Source: an uncultured Anaerotignum sp. (GTDB lineage: Bacteria; Bacillota; Clostridia; Lachnospirales; Anaerotignaceae). Taken from it: a stretch of 56,416 nucleotides of DNA. This document shows positions 42,402-50,874 of this stretch, piece by piece (position 1 is the first letter of the stretch; the number at the start of each line of letters is the position of its first letter). The notes under the pieces are model-generated. The model was not told the origin of the DNA. It searched no databases and saw nothing but the letters and a program-made list of their open reading frames with translations. The translations under genes and the position numbers were made by a program. The stretch covers positions 534-56,949 of the forward strand of contig CAJTQX010000015.1 in the NCBI GenBank assembly GCA_910578425.1, written 5' to 3'.

Positions 42402-43076
42402 ATGCTGGTCGAGCTGGCAGCCGCCCCTGCGGCGGCAGGTTTGTTTTTTATGTATGTTAAGGATAAATATGAAAAAGAGCCATGGCGTATGCTTCTGCTG
42501 GGGCTGCTGTTTGGCCTTTATACCGCGGCGGTCATTTATCCGCTGGGGCGTTGGCTGGAATGGCGTTTCCCGCATGAGGAAACCCCCCTGTATACGGCTT
42601 TCCTCAGCTCCGCCGGCGTCGAGGAGGGCGTGAAATTCCTGTTTTTGTTCTTCCTCACATGGATGAACCGCAACTTTAATGAGCCCCTTGACGGTATTGT
42701 GTATGCGGTATTCCTTTCGCTTGGATTTGCGTGGGTCGAAAATATTGTCTATGTGACGCATCCTGTGCTGGGCGGCTACGAAACGGCACTTGTACGCGCC
42801 GCGCTTTCTGTGCCGGGACATGGGCTGTTTGGTATACAGATGGGCTATCACCTCGGGCGTGCGAAATTCGGTATGGGCAGCCTTGCCGGTCAGCTTTTTC
42901 TGGCGTTTGCCGCGCCGTATCTGCTGCACGCGCTGTATAATTTCTTTCTGCTGGAGAAAGACGGGGCATATTGGCTCTGTTTCGCAGTTCTGGAGCTATG
43001 GCTCTGGGGCATGGGTATCCGGCGAATACGCCAGTTCCAGCAGGCGTCGCCCTTCCGCCGCAAATTTATTTGTTGA
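42402..43076 (+). CDS. PrsW family glutamic intramembrane protease
   Basis: This 224-residue membrane protein has about seven hydrophobic helices. The PrsW motifs are all visible: E-E-G-V-K near residue 71 on the membrane face, F-A-W-V-E-N-I near 111, P-G-H-G-L-F-G near 132 and H-A-L-Y-N near 172. PrsW begins regulated cleavage of anti-sigma factor RsiW in Bacillus and relatives act on other membrane proteins. The next gene has an RsiV-like domain, so a functional link is possible but only inferred. GAGGG lies 6 bases before the ATG. Confidence 0.92.
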   Translation: MLVELAAAPAAAGLFFMYVKDKYEKEPWRMLLLGLLFGLYTAAVIYPLGRWLEWRFPHEETPLYTAFLSSAGVEEGVKFLFLFFLTWMNRNFNEPLDGIVYAVFLSLGFAWVENIVYVTHPVLGGYETALVRAALSVPGHGLFGIQMGYHLGRAKFGMGSLAGQLFLAFAAPYLLHALYNFFLLEKDGAYWLCFAVLELWLWGMGIRRIRQFQQASPFRRKFIC

Positions 43077-43130
43077 ATTTCGCCAAAAAATGTGATATGC
43101 TTTCCAATGCGACAGAAGGGAAGGAAAGAT

Positions 43131-44159
43131 ATGAGCATGAAAAAACTGGCGGCAATTGTTTTTGCCGGTGCGATATTGATGGCAGGGGCAATGGGCATTT
43201 CCATGAAGCTGACACAGCAGCGCGAGTTGGAAATGGAGGTTGCGGACGTGCCGAAAACTGTGACGGGACAGCCGGAGGCGGGCGAAACCAAAACGCTTGG
43301 CAGTATGGAAAACATTCCGCTTTATTATGATGACGAAAAAAAGCTGCTCCTGCCCCTGCGGAATGTGACGGAAGGACTGGGCGGCTCTGTGGCATGGGAA
43401 CGTGACAGCCGCAAGGCGACAGTTTCCTGCTTTGGGCGCGTGCTGACGCTGTTTCCCGGGGAAGAAGCCGGCACGTTGAACGGCTATAAAATTACCCTGC
43501 CGGAGCCGGCGGAAATGATCAACGGTTGTCTGTATATTGACAGCGGGCGGCTTTCGGAGTATTTCGGCGCAGATGTAATTTGGAATAACGAGAGCAGGCA
43601 GGTCACGCTGAAAACGGGCGACCCTGCAACGCCTTCCGCCGCGGTTTATCGTTTGGAAGGTAAAAAGGGCAGCAGAACATACGCGCTGGAAACGCCTGTG
43701 ATTGTCGGGCTGAATGATGCGAATTTTGAGAAAAGTCTGAATGAGGCTCTTGCGGAAGAAACGCGCGCGCTTGGGGCGGGCTATCTGGACGCGGCGGACG
43801 CGGACGGGACGTTCTGGCTGGATGCGTGGGCTGATTTCCTGACGAAGGACTTTATTTCCCTTTGGTGGAGCGGGGAAAAGGACGGGGTACTATTCTGCTG
43901 TGCGAAAAATATCGACTTGAAGGGGCAGAAGGAGGTTTCGCTTTCCGACCTGCTGACGGCGGATTCTCTGGAGAAAATAAAGTCTGCGCTGGGGGACAGA
44001 TGGCAGGACGGCGGGTTCTGCCTTTCGGATACGGAGGGGCTTGTGCTGCTGACGGAGGACGAAAACGGAGGGATACATCCGTATATCTGGACGGAGACGG
44101 GAGAACTGCGCTGGAAAGGCAGTTTTCGGGAGATTGCCGGAACGCATGGGTTTGGCTGA
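43131..44159 (+). CDS. Membrane-anchored protein with copper-amine-oxidase-like and RsiV-like domains
   Basis: This 342-residue exported protein has an N-terminal hydrophobic segment (about 3-22), either signal or anchor. A copper-amine-oxidase-N-like module (about 60-160) has L-P-L-R-N-V-T-E-G-L-G-G near 75. A C-terminal domain (about 170-342) resembles DUF3298/RsiV folds, with L-S-D-L-L near 285 and a final aromatic strand. No anti-sigma cytoplasmic domain is present. It follows the PrsW-like gene by 54 bases on the same strand. ATG at 43131 is followed by a second ATG two codons later; AAGGAA precedes both. Confidence 0.7.
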   Translation: MSMKKLAAIVFAGAILMAGAMGISMKLTQQRELEMEVADVPKTVTGQPEAGETKTLGSMENIPLYYDDEKKLLLPLRNVTEGLGGSVAWERDSRKATVSCFGRVLTLFPGEEAGTLNGYKITLPEPAEMINGCLYIDSGRLSEYFGADVIWNNESRQVTLKTGDPATPSAAVYRLEGKKGSRTYALETPVIVGLNDANFEKSLNEALAEETRALGAGYLDAADADGTFWLDAWADFLTKDFISLWWSGEKDGVLFCCAKNIDLKGQKEVSLSDLLTADSLEKIKSALGDRWQDGGFCLSDTEGLVLLTEDENGGIHPYIWTETGELRWKGSFREIAGTHGFG

Positions 44160-44203
44160 AAATTTTCAGGTTTGTATTTTTTTGAAAACATAAAAAGTAC
44201 GGC

Positions 44204-44232
44204 TTGACAAATCTGAAAATTTTTAGTAGACT
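44204..44232 (+). promoter_or_regulatory. Promoter of tRNA-Gly
   Basis: TTGACA, 17 bases, TAGACT, 18 bases before the tRNA 5' end. Confidence 0.75.
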
Positions 44233-44250
44233 ATCCCTACAATGAAATAA

Positions 44251-44322
44251 GCGCGAGTGGCTCAGTGGTAGAGCATCGCCTTGCCAAGGCGAGGGTCGCG
44301 AGTTCGAATCTCGTCTCGCGCT
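44251..44322 (+). tRNA. tRNA-Gly (GCC anticodon)
   Basis: GCGCGAG pairs with CTCGCGC in the acceptor stem. The anticodon loop TTGCCAA has GCC at 44283-44285, closed by TCGCC/GGCGA. The T-arm GTTCGAATC is standard and the discriminator is T, as usual for bacterial tRNA-Gly. The 3' CCA is not encoded. Its own promoter and terminator make it a single-gene unit. Confidence 0.97.
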
Positions 44323-44328
44323 TGAGGG

Positions 44329-44364
44329 AAAGCCGGTTTTGAAGTATTCAAGACCGGTTTTTTG
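44329..44364 (+). terminator. Terminator of tRNA-Gly
   Basis: AGCCGGTTTTGAA pairs with TTCAAGACCGGTT around a short loop and is followed by TTTT. Confidence 0.85.
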
Positions 44365-44415
44365 TTCTTTGTAAAAGTGCATGGATTTGTAAAATAGGAT
44401 TTGCGGGAGAATAAA

Positions 44416-44727
44416 ATGGATAAAATGCTTAGCTGCTGCGGCGTTGATTGCTTTGAATGCCCTTATTATCCAGCCGACTGCAGAGGCTGCGCTGCAATCA
44501 AAGGAGAAGTGTTTTGGCTGGAATATACAAAAGAAAGCATATGCGGGATATATGATTGCTGTGTAAACAGCAGGAAACTGGAACATTGCGGAAATTGTGA
44601 GAAACTTCCCTGCGATAGATTTTATGCCCTCGACCCTACAAAGACGATGGAGGAAAATGAAAAAGATTTCATGAGGCAATTAACACAACTGCATTCAATG
44701 AAAACTAATATTTCATTTTACGGATAG
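44416..44727 (+). CDS. DUF3795-like cysteine-rich protein
   Basis: This 103-residue protein carries about eleven Cys residues. They include C-C-G-V-D-C-F-E-C-P, C-R-G-C, C-G-I-Y-D-C-C and C-G-N-C-E-K-L-P-C. This matches the DUF3795 family, small predicted metal-binding proteins common in anaerobes. The function is not known. GGGAG lies 6 bases before the ATG at 44416. It stands alone after tRNA-Gly. Confidence 0.85.
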   Translation: MDKMLSCCGVDCFECPYYPADCRGCAAIKGEVFWLEYTKESICGIYDCCVNSRKLEHCGNCEKLPCDRFYALDPTKTMEENEKDFMRQLTQLHSMKTNISFYG

Positions 44728-44792
44728 CTGCCTATTTTGCGGGTGGTCTGTCTGTTGCATAAAATCATTGGAAAATGCAAAGGAGGAAATAT

Positions 44793-45227
44793 ATGGGACA
44801 GGAACGGATGGAGCGGGCAATGCGCGCGTTGGAGCAGGGCGGAACGACATTCGCGGCGGTGCTTTCCGACGGCCGGACGGTAACATCAGAAAAAAAGGGC
44901 ATTGCCCCGATGATGGAGCTGCTGGAAAAGGACGCCGGAGTACTGTCAGGGGCGTTCGTTGCGGACAGAGTTATCGGCAGGGCGGCAGCTTTCCTGCTGG
45001 AAAAGGGCGGCGCGGCAGGTGTTTATGCCGGCATACTCAGCACCCATGCCAGGGAAGTTCTGGAAAAATGCGGTATCCCCTTTTCCTGTGGGGAGGAAAT
45101 GCCCTATATCATTAACAGGGCAGGGACGGGCATGTGCCCGATGGAGGCCTGTGTGCTGGATCTGGCGGATGCGGCGGCAGCCTATGAAGCCCTGCGGCGG
45201 AAACTGGCGGAGCTTTCCGCGCGGTAA
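44793..45227 (+). CDS. DUF1893 family protein
   Basis: This 144-residue protein belongs to DUF1893. It has T-F-A-A-V-L-S-D-G near residue 20, G-I-A-P-M-M-E-L-L, D-R-V-I-G-R-A-A-A-F-L near 65 and C-P-M-E near 115. Homologues resemble cytidine-deaminase-fold proteins, but the catalytic set is not complete here. The function is unknown. AAAGGAGG lies before the ATG at 44793. It is followed 18 bases later by a radical SAM gene. Confidence 0.85.
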   Translation: MGQERMERAMRALEQGGTTFAAVLSDGRTVTSEKKGIAPMMELLEKDAGVLSGAFVADRVIGRAAAFLLEKGGAAGVYAGILSTHAREVLEKCGIPFSCGEEMPYIINRAGTGMCPMEACVLDLADAAAAYEALRRKLAELSAR

Positions 45228-45245
45228 TAATTTGGAGGCGGTAAC

Positions 45246-46148
45246 ATGGAATGTATTCCGATGGAATGCAGGACGGCATGCAGCCGCGTAAAAGGGCGTT
45301 TTCCTTACCATTGGGACCTGAACGTCTATCGGGGCTGCACGCATGACTGCAAATACTGCTTTGCGCGCTATTCCCACGCGTATTTGGAGGAAAAGGACTT
45401 CGCGGGGCGGGTATTTGTGAAAACGAATATTGCGGAAATGCTGGAAAAACAGCTGCGCAGCCCGCGCTGGGATGGAACGGTTATTAACCTTGGCGGCGTA
45501 ACGGACAGCTATCAGCCCTGTGAGGCGCGTGAAAAGCATCTGCCGGAAATTCTGCGGCTGATGATAAAATACAAAAATCCGGTTATCCTTTCCACAAAGT
45601 CAGACCTGATACTGCGGGACTTTGACCTTCTGGACGAGCTGTCCCGTCTGGCGTTTGTGAATGTGGCTTCTACGGTGACGACTATGGACGAGAACATTCG
45701 CCGAAAGCTGGAGCCTGGGGCGGCGTCCTCCGCGCGGCGCATGGAGATGCTGGCGGCGTTCCGAAAAACGAAGGTACACACATCCGTACACATGATGCCC
45801 GTCATTCCGTTCCTGACGGACGGAGAGGAGAACGTGGAAGCGGTATTTGCGGCAGCAAAAGAGGCTGGTGTGGAATGGGTGCTGACTGCTCTGCTGAACC
45901 TGCGCGGACAGACGCGGGAGGTTTTTCTGGATTTTATGGAGCGGGAATACCCCGAAAAATACAGAAGGCTGCTGCCGCTCTATCTGCGGGGCGGTCTGAA
46001 GGACTACCGCGTGCCTGTTTGGGAAAGAATCGCGCGGGTGCGGCGGAAATACGGGCTGTATTCCGATTACCAGCGCGCCATCGACAGAGATCTGGCAGTG
46101 AGGCGAGGACTGGAGCCGGTTCAGCTTTCGCTGTTTGAGGAGGGATAA
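45246..46148 (+). CDS. SPL-like radical SAM protein
   Basis: This 300-residue radical SAM protein has the cluster motif C-T-H-D-C-K-Y-C near residue 33 and the early sequence R-G-C-T-H. It resembles SplB/Rv2578c-type proteins rather than true spore photoproduct lyase: it lacks the long N-terminal half and ends in L-S-L-F. T-D-S-Y-Q-P-C-E near 88 and T-K-S-D-L-I near 118 are typical of this subgroup. The substrate is unknown. GGAGG lies 7 bases before the ATG. The next gene starts 4 bases after it. Confidence 0.85.
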   Translation: MECIPMECRTACSRVKGRFPYHWDLNVYRGCTHDCKYCFARYSHAYLEEKDFAGRVFVKTNIAEMLEKQLRSPRWDGTVINLGGVTDSYQPCEAREKHLPEILRLMIKYKNPVILSTKSDLILRDFDLLDELSRLAFVNVASTVTTMDENIRRKLEPGAASSARRMEMLAAFRKTKVHTSVHMMPVIPFLTDGEENVEAVFAAAKEAGVEWVLTALLNLRGQTREVFLDFMEREYPEKYRRLLPLYLRGGLKDYRVPVWERIARVRRKYGLYSDYQRAIDRDLAVRRGLEPVQLSLFEEG

Positions 46149-46152
46149 AAGC

Positions 46153-46434
46153 ATGGTGATTGGCATATGCGAGGCTACCTTTCGGGCGGAATGGGTGACG
46201 AGCCTGAAAGAGAAGCGCATGGTGGTAAAAAGCCTGATTGAACGGACGAAACATAAATTCAATGCTGCTGTTGCTGAGGTAGGCAGACAAGAGGAACACA
46301 AGATGTTTGTAATCGGCTTTGCCTGTGTGACGAACGAAACGCGCCATGCGGACGAAATGCTTCGGAACATACTGGATTTTATGGAGAACAGCACAGAAGC
46401 GGAATTGGTTTCCTCTGAACGGGAGATACTGTAA
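46153..46434 (+). CDS. DUF503 (YlxP-like) family protein
   Basis: This 93-residue protein belongs to DUF503/YlxP, small ferredoxin-fold proteins often near rbfA and truB. L-K-E-K-R-M-V-V-K-S-L near residue 17 and F-N-A-A-V-A-E-V near 35 are the family pattern. It probably acts in the cytosol, near ribosome maturation. The GGAGG site for its ATG lies in the last codons of the radical SAM gene. A TTG six codons upstream is rejected. Confidence 0.9.
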   Translation: MVIGICEATFRAEWVTSLKEKRMVVKSLIERTKHKFNAAVAEVGRQEEHKMFVIGFACVTNETRHADEMLRNILDFMENSTEAELVSSEREIL

Positions 46435-46456
46435 AGCGGATGGACGGAAGGAAACG

Positions 46457-46723
46457 CTATTTCCGCCACAGTTCATCTGCTGCGCAAAGGTCCTGCAATA
46501 TCTTGCGAACCTCCCTGTGGGCATACCACTGGCGGTCTGTCAGTTCATCCAGCGAAACATCAAAAATATCGGCAATACGGATGAGCGTGGAAATGTTTGG
46601 TTCATTCCGTCCGCTTTCATAGTTGGAAATGGTCGTGTAACTAAACCCCAGCTTTGCAGCCAGCGTTTTCTGCGAAATGTTATATTCCTTGCGGAGGGAT
46701 CGTAATTTTTCTGCGAAACTCAT
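46457..46723 (-). CDS. XRE family helix-turn-helix regulator
   Basis: This 88-residue DNA-binding protein has the Cro/CI helix-turn-helix S-Q-K-T-L-A-A-K-L-G-F-S-Y-T-T-I-S near residues 17-33, and E-S-G-R-N-E-P closes the domain. A short C-terminal tail follows. GAGGT lies 6 bases before the ATG at 46723. It diverges from smpB. A palindrome in its promoter suggests it represses itself. No toxin, phage or transport partner adjoins. Confidence 0.88.
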   Translation of the reverse strand: MSFAEKLRSLRKEYNISQKTLAAKLGFSYTTISNYESGRNEPNISTLIRIADIFDVSLDELTDRQWYAHREVRKILQDLCAADELWRK

Positions 46724-46774
46724 TGGCAATACCTCATTTCCGGAAATCTGACAACCGATATACACCATAAAATG

Positions 46775-46803
46775 ATTATACACTATATTTTATGTATAGT
46801 AAA
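46775..46803 (-). promoter_or_regulatory. Promoter of the XRE gene with operator in the spacer
   Basis: On the minus strand TTTACT, 17 bases, TATAAT. The inverted repeat ACTATA-N7-TATAGT (46782-46800) overlaps the -35 and the spacer, an ideal position for repression by the encoded protein. Confidence 0.75.
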
Positions 46804-46919
46804 TAGCTTCTTTGCAAAGAAAGAAATATTTTGTAACAGAAACGTCATTTGCATTTTTGTAAAATTGTGATATACTGTTTTAGGATACGGAAAAATGCGG
46901 CAGAAAGGCGGTGGCTTGT

Positions 46920-47393
46920 ATGGCAAAGGGCAAAGGAACAAAATTGATTGCGCAGAACAAAAAAGCATATCATGATTATTTCATAGAAGAAACCATACAG
47001 GCAGGGCTTTCGCTTGCCGGAACAGAGGTAAAAAGCCTGCGGGCAGGCAAATGCAGCCTGAAAGAGAGCTTTATCCGCATGGAAAACGGCGAAGCTTTCG
47101 TCTACAACATGCATATCAGCCCGTATGAACAGGGGAATATCTTCAATAAAGACCCTCTGCGCCCAAGGCGGCTTTTGCTGCACAAGAGCGAGATACGCAA
47201 ACTGGCGCATGAAAGTCAGGCGGCAGGGTACACTGTTGTGCCGCTCAGGGTTTATTTTGACCGCAGTCTGGTAAAAATGGATATTGCACTGGCAAAGGGC
47301 AAAAAGCTCTATGACAAGCGCGATACCATTGCCAAAAACGATATGCGCCGTCAGGCGGAAAAGGATTTCAAAATCCGAAACCTTACGCTGTAA
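46920..47393 (+). CDS. smpB: SsrA-binding protein SmpB
   Basis: This 157-residue RNA-binding protein carries tmRNA to stalled ribosomes. The OB-fold motifs are A-x-H-D-Y-F-I-E-E, G-T-E-V-K-S-L-R-A-G-K near residue 35, and P-L-R-P-R-R-L-L-L-H near 78. The C-terminal K-x-x-Y-D-K-R-D tail enters the mRNA channel. The ATG at 46920 has GGTGG 6 bases upstream; a GTG three codons earlier is possible. Its partner ssrA follows by 16 bases. Confidence 0.97.
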   Translation: MAKGKGTKLIAQNKKAYHDYFIEETIQAGLSLAGTEVKSLRAGKCSLKESFIRMENGEAFVYNMHISPYEQGNIFNKDPLRPRRLLLHKSEIRKLAHESQAAGYTVVPLRVYFDRSLVKMDIALAKGKKLYDKRDTIAKNDMRRQAEKDFKIRNLTL

Positions 47394-47409
47394 CGGCGTA
47401 GGACATTCT

Positions 47410-47765
47410 GGGGATGTAATGGTTTCGACGGGGATCCTGAAAACAGGGACAGCCATCCGCGGGCCGGTTGACCGCGTCAACAAGCCGGAAAACTTTCTAA
47501 AAAGAAACGACAACAATAGAGAATTACTCGCTGCCTGATTAACGGCAGCCGTCGGACTCCGGCTTCCCGCAGCCGGAGAGCCCGGCGTCGACTCAGCGGG
47601 GCACTTTTCTGCTTAAGCTTTGCGGCAGGAAAAGATTCATGAAGCTACTGAGACATGCAGCCTGTCATTCGGCGGCATGACGAGGGAATGACAAAAGACT
47701 GACTGTGATGGGAGAGGTTCTTGCAGATGGGTTTTCGGACAGGGGTTCGATTCCCCTCATCTCCA
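47410..47765 (+). ncRNA. ssrA: Transfer-messenger RNA
   Basis: The 5' end GGGGATG pairs with CATCTCC near 47758, with A as discriminator and no encoded CCA, forming the alanine-tRNA-like acceptor. GTAATGGTTTCGACGGGG is the conserved 5' block and GGGGTTCGATTCCCC the T-arm. The tag frame ends at a TGA at 47536-47538 and encodes a peptide ending N-D-N-N-R-E-L-L-A-A. The L-A-A end suits ClpXP. The pseudoknots between 47540 and 47700 are visible as GC stems but were not resolved. Confidence 0.96.
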
Positions 47766-47796
47766 TACAGGCGCGTATACATGCGCCAAAAAAGCT

Positions 47797-47825
47797 AAGG
47801 CTGGGTGAGTCCCCGGCCTTTTTTG
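47797..47825 (+). terminator. Terminator of ssrA
   Basis: AAGGCTGGG pairs with CCCCGGCCTT, followed by TTTT. It lies about 30 bases beyond the mature tmRNA end. Confidence 0.8.
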
Positions 47826-47969
47826 TGCGCAGATTCATTCTTTAAGAAAATCGTAAGGATTTTTTGCATAATTTTGTAACAAGTCTATGCTACAATAAAA
47901 AACGGAATTGTTCCGTCCGACACAGTTTTACCGGACAGGAACGCAGAGCAAAGGAAGGGAGTGTGAAGT

Positions 47970-48740
47970 TTGGGAGAAAATATCATTCGTATCAGGAATG
48001 TGAAGAAAATATATCAGATGGGCAGCGAAAGCATACCCGCCGTAAACGGCATTTCGCTGAATATCCGGCAGGGGGAGGTCTGCTGCCTTCTGGGCAAATC
48101 CGGCTCAGGCAAATCAACGCTGCTGAACCTTGTTGCGGGGCTGGAAAAGCCTACGGAGGGACAGATTATATTTCACAAAAAGCACATCGAACGCATGAAT
48201 GAGGACCAGCTTGCCGATTTCCGGCAGAAGTATGTGGGTTTTGTATTTCAGTCCTATAACCTGCTGCCAACGCTGACGGCTCTGGAAAACGTGACGCTGC
48301 CGCTGATATTCAAGAGCGTGCCGGTAAAGGAGCGCAATGAGCGGGCGATGGAGATGCTGAAAGCCGTTGGCCTGGAGGAACGCGCGGCGCACAAGCCACA
48401 GGAGATGAGCGGCGGGCAGCAGCAAAGGGTCAGCATCGCGCGGGCGTTTGTCAACCGTCCGCCGGTGGTATTCGCGGACGAGCCTACGGGCAATCTGGAT
48501 ACCAAAACAACATATGAAATGATGGATTTGATTACAGGGCTGGCAAAGCAGAACAACCAGACGCTTGTGATTGTAACACATGATTTGGAGCTTTCGGAAT
48601 ATGCCGACCGCATTGTAATGTTACAGGACGGCAGAATCGAAAAGATAGAGGACAGAAGGAAAGAAAAAGAGGAAACAGAAACGGCGGCAAGGGAAAAGGG
48701 AACAGCAGTAAAAGCAGAAGGAGAGGACGGACATGACTAA
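47970..48740 (+). CDS. MacB/LolD-type ABC transporter ATPase
   Basis: This 256-residue ATPase has L-G-K-S-G-S-G-K-S-T (Walker A) near residue 41, the Q-loop F-V-F-Q-S near 94, signature M-S-G-G-Q-Q-Q-R near 146 and V-F-A-D-E-P-T-G-N-L-D (Walker B). The D-loop and T-H-D histidine follow. The family powers MacB/LolCDE/FtsX-type mechanotransmission systems. A Lys/Glu-rich tail (about 228-256) is unusual. It starts with TTG; GGGAG lies 8 bases upstream. Genes for a CARDB-like protein and the permease follow with overlaps of 8 and 4 bases, so the three form a tight operon. Confidence 0.94.
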   Translation: MGENIIRIRNVKKIYQMGSESIPAVNGISLNIRQGEVCCLLGKSGSGKSTLLNLVAGLEKPTEGQIIFHKKHIERMNEDQLADFRQKYVGFVFQSYNLLPTLTALENVTLPLIFKSVPVKERNERAMEMLKAVGLEERAAHKPQEMSGGQQQRVSIARAFVNRPPVVFADEPTGNLDTKTTYEMMDLITGLAKQNNQTLVIVTHDLELSEYADRIVMLQDGRIEKIEDRRKEKEETETAAREKGTAVKAEGEDGHD

Positions 48741-50874
48741 AAAATGGTTTCAGAGGGCTGTGACGGCGGCAATGGTCTTTCTGCTGGCAGTGAGCCAGTG
48801 TGTAACAGGCTTTGCGGATGATTGGGACAACGGCACGCCCGGTCTGGTGATAGGCGGCGACGGTGTGTATGAAGTGGAAGCGGGCGAGACGACACGCTTA
48901 AGCATACAACTGAAAAATACCGGCGCGGGAACAGCGGAAAACGTCAGCGTACAGGCAAAAGGTGCGGCAGGTATTATACCCTATAAACTGAGCCTTGCGG
49001 GCGGCGGCAATGTCGGCGACATTGGCGTGAACGGCTATAAGGAGCTGAAGCTGACGGTAACGATGGACGATATTGTGGAAGAATCCAACTATCCCGTTAC
49101 GCTGAATTTTTCTTATAATGGCAGCAGCGGCAGCTATTACAGCGGCAGCGGCACGATTTACCTGAAAGTGAAGGGCTATGGGCGCGAACCGGACTTCCTT
49201 CTGGATAATATGACGCTTGTTCCGGACAGCCTTTCCCCCGGCGAAACGGCGGAGCTGAGCGGGCGCGTTGTGAACCGCGGCACGCAGGACATGCACCAGG
49301 TAGAGCTTTCCCTCGATAATCTTTCGGCGGAGGGTATCAGCCTTGTTTCCGGTTTCAGCAGCAAAATGGTGGCGCAGATTCCCGTTGGCGGAGAAACGGC
49401 GTTCCGCTTCCCGCTGGCAGCCAGCGCGGATATGGCGGCAGGGAATTATCCCGTTTCCATCAAGCTGAAATATCAGGATGAATTTGGCAAGGCGTTTGAA
49501 AAAACACAGCAGTTTTATGTCAATGTCGGCGGCGTGGCAGGGAAAAAGGCGGATTTGGAAATCCGCAATATGAAAGAACCCGGCGGCACATATGGCGTCA
49601 ACCAGAACTTTACGGTATCCTTTGATTTATATAACGCGGGCGAAACAACGGCAAAGAGCATTTCCGTAACGGCGGAGGCAGTGGACGCAACGGCAGTCGT
49701 ACCGAAATCCGCCAGCCGGAAAACGGTTAAGGAGCTTGCGCCCGGCGCGAGCGTGCCGTTCTCCTTCCAATTCGCGGGGACATCCTCGTCCACTTCGCAG
49801 AATTATGCGATACAATTTACCGTGGAATACACTTCCGGCGGCTCGGCAACAACCTCCTTTAAGCAATATGCGGGTGTAAATGTGAGCAATCCGGATAAAG
49901 ACGATGAGAACGAGAGCAAGCCCAAAATCATTGTCAGCAATTACGTCAGCGACCCGCTTATTGTGATGGCGGGCGATGAGTTTGATCTCACAATGACGCT
50001 CATGAATACACACAGGGAAAAGGCGGTCAAAAATATCAAGATGTTCCTGACGCTGGCGGAGGAAACTTCTTCTGAAACGGAGAAATCCGGCAATATTTTT
50101 ACGCCGGTCAACAGCAGCAATACGTTTTATTTCGATTCCATCGGGCCGAAAAGCACTGTGGACAAATCTCTGCGGCTTTATGTTGTGCCGGACGCGCAGC
50201 CAAAGACATATACGCTGACGGTCAACTTTGAATATGAAGATGGGAACGGCAAGGAATTTACAGGGAAGGAGCTTCTGGGCATCAACGTCAAGCAGGTGAC
50301 GCAGTTGCAGATTGACGAATTTACCATACCTGATATGGTGGAGGTTTTTGAGCCTGTTTCCGTATCCTTCAGCTACTATAATACAGGCAAGGTTACGCTG
50401 AACAATGTGATGGTAAAGGTCGAGGGTGATGTGGACTGTCAGAACAAGAGTACATACATCGGCAATATGGAGTCAGGCAACAGCGAATATTTTGAAACGA
50501 CGTTTTCCGCGATGCAGCCTGGCGAAACACCAGTTGCAATCATTGTTTCCTATGAAGACCCCAGCGGGGAAAAGATTGAGGAGCGGCGGGAACTGGTGCT
50601 TAACGCCATGGAGCCTATGATGCCGGAGGATATGGAAGGCGAGCCGGAAAACCCGCCGCTGGATATGGGGCAGGTTGCGAAATACATCGGTATCCTGGTT
50701 ATTCTGGGCGCGGGGCTGGCGTTCTTCATGAAGAAGCAGAAGGAAGAGCCGAAGCGCAACGCGGAAAGCATGAACAGCGATGACATGGAAGATGATGACG
50801 ACGATTTCGATGATGATGATTTTGACGACGAAGCGGAAAACGCAGAGGATGATAAAGAGGGGATGCCCTTATGA
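48733..50874 (+). CDS. Large extracellular CARDB/NEW3-like repeat protein with membrane anchor and acidic tail
   Basis: This 713-residue protein has a signal peptide (1-29) and then about five or six Ig-like modules of roughly 100 residues. Each contains L-x-x-N-x-G-x-x-x-A-x-x-V and a P-G-E/P-G-A turn, as in CARDB and alpha-galactosidase-NEW3 domains. One transmembrane helix lies near 650-668 (I-G-I-L-V-I-L-G-A-G-L-A-F-F). A cytoplasmic tail of about 40 residues is mostly Asp and Glu. It lies between ATPase and permease genes of one ABC system, in the place where MacA-like adaptors often sit, but it has no adaptor hairpin. Confidence 0.8.
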   Translation: MTKKWFQRAVTAAMVFLLAVSQCVTGFADDWDNGTPGLVIGGDGVYEVEAGETTRLSIQLKNTGAGTAENVSVQAKGAAGIIPYKLSLAGGGNVGDIGVNGYKELKLTVTMDDIVEESNYPVTLNFSYNGSSGSYYSGSGTIYLKVKGYGREPDFLLDNMTLVPDSLSPGETAELSGRVVNRGTQDMHQVELSLDNLSAEGISLVSGFSSKMVAQIPVGGETAFRFPLAASADMAAGNYPVSIKLKYQDEFGKAFEKTQQFYVNVGGVAGKKADLEIRNMKEPGGTYGVNQNFTVSFDLYNAGETTAKSISVTAEAVDATAVVPKSASRKTVKELAPGASVPFSFQFAGTSSSTSQNYAIQFTVEYTSGGSATTSFKQYAGVNVSNPDKDDENESKPKIIVSNYVSDPLIVMAGDEFDLTMTLMNTHREKAVKNIKMFLTLAEETSSETEKSGNIFTPVNSSNTFYFDSIGPKSTVDKSLRLYVVPDAQPKTYTLTVNFEYEDGNGKEFTGKELLGINVKQVTQLQIDEFTIPDMVEVFEPVSVSFSYYNTGKVTLNNVMVKVEGDVDCQNKSTYIGNMESGNSEYFETTFSAMQPGETPVAIIVSYEDPSGEKIEERRELVLNAMEPMMPEDMEGEPENPPLDMGQVAKYIGILVILGAGLAFFMKKQKEEPKRNAESMNSDDMEDDDDDFDDDDFDDEAENAEDDKEGMPL

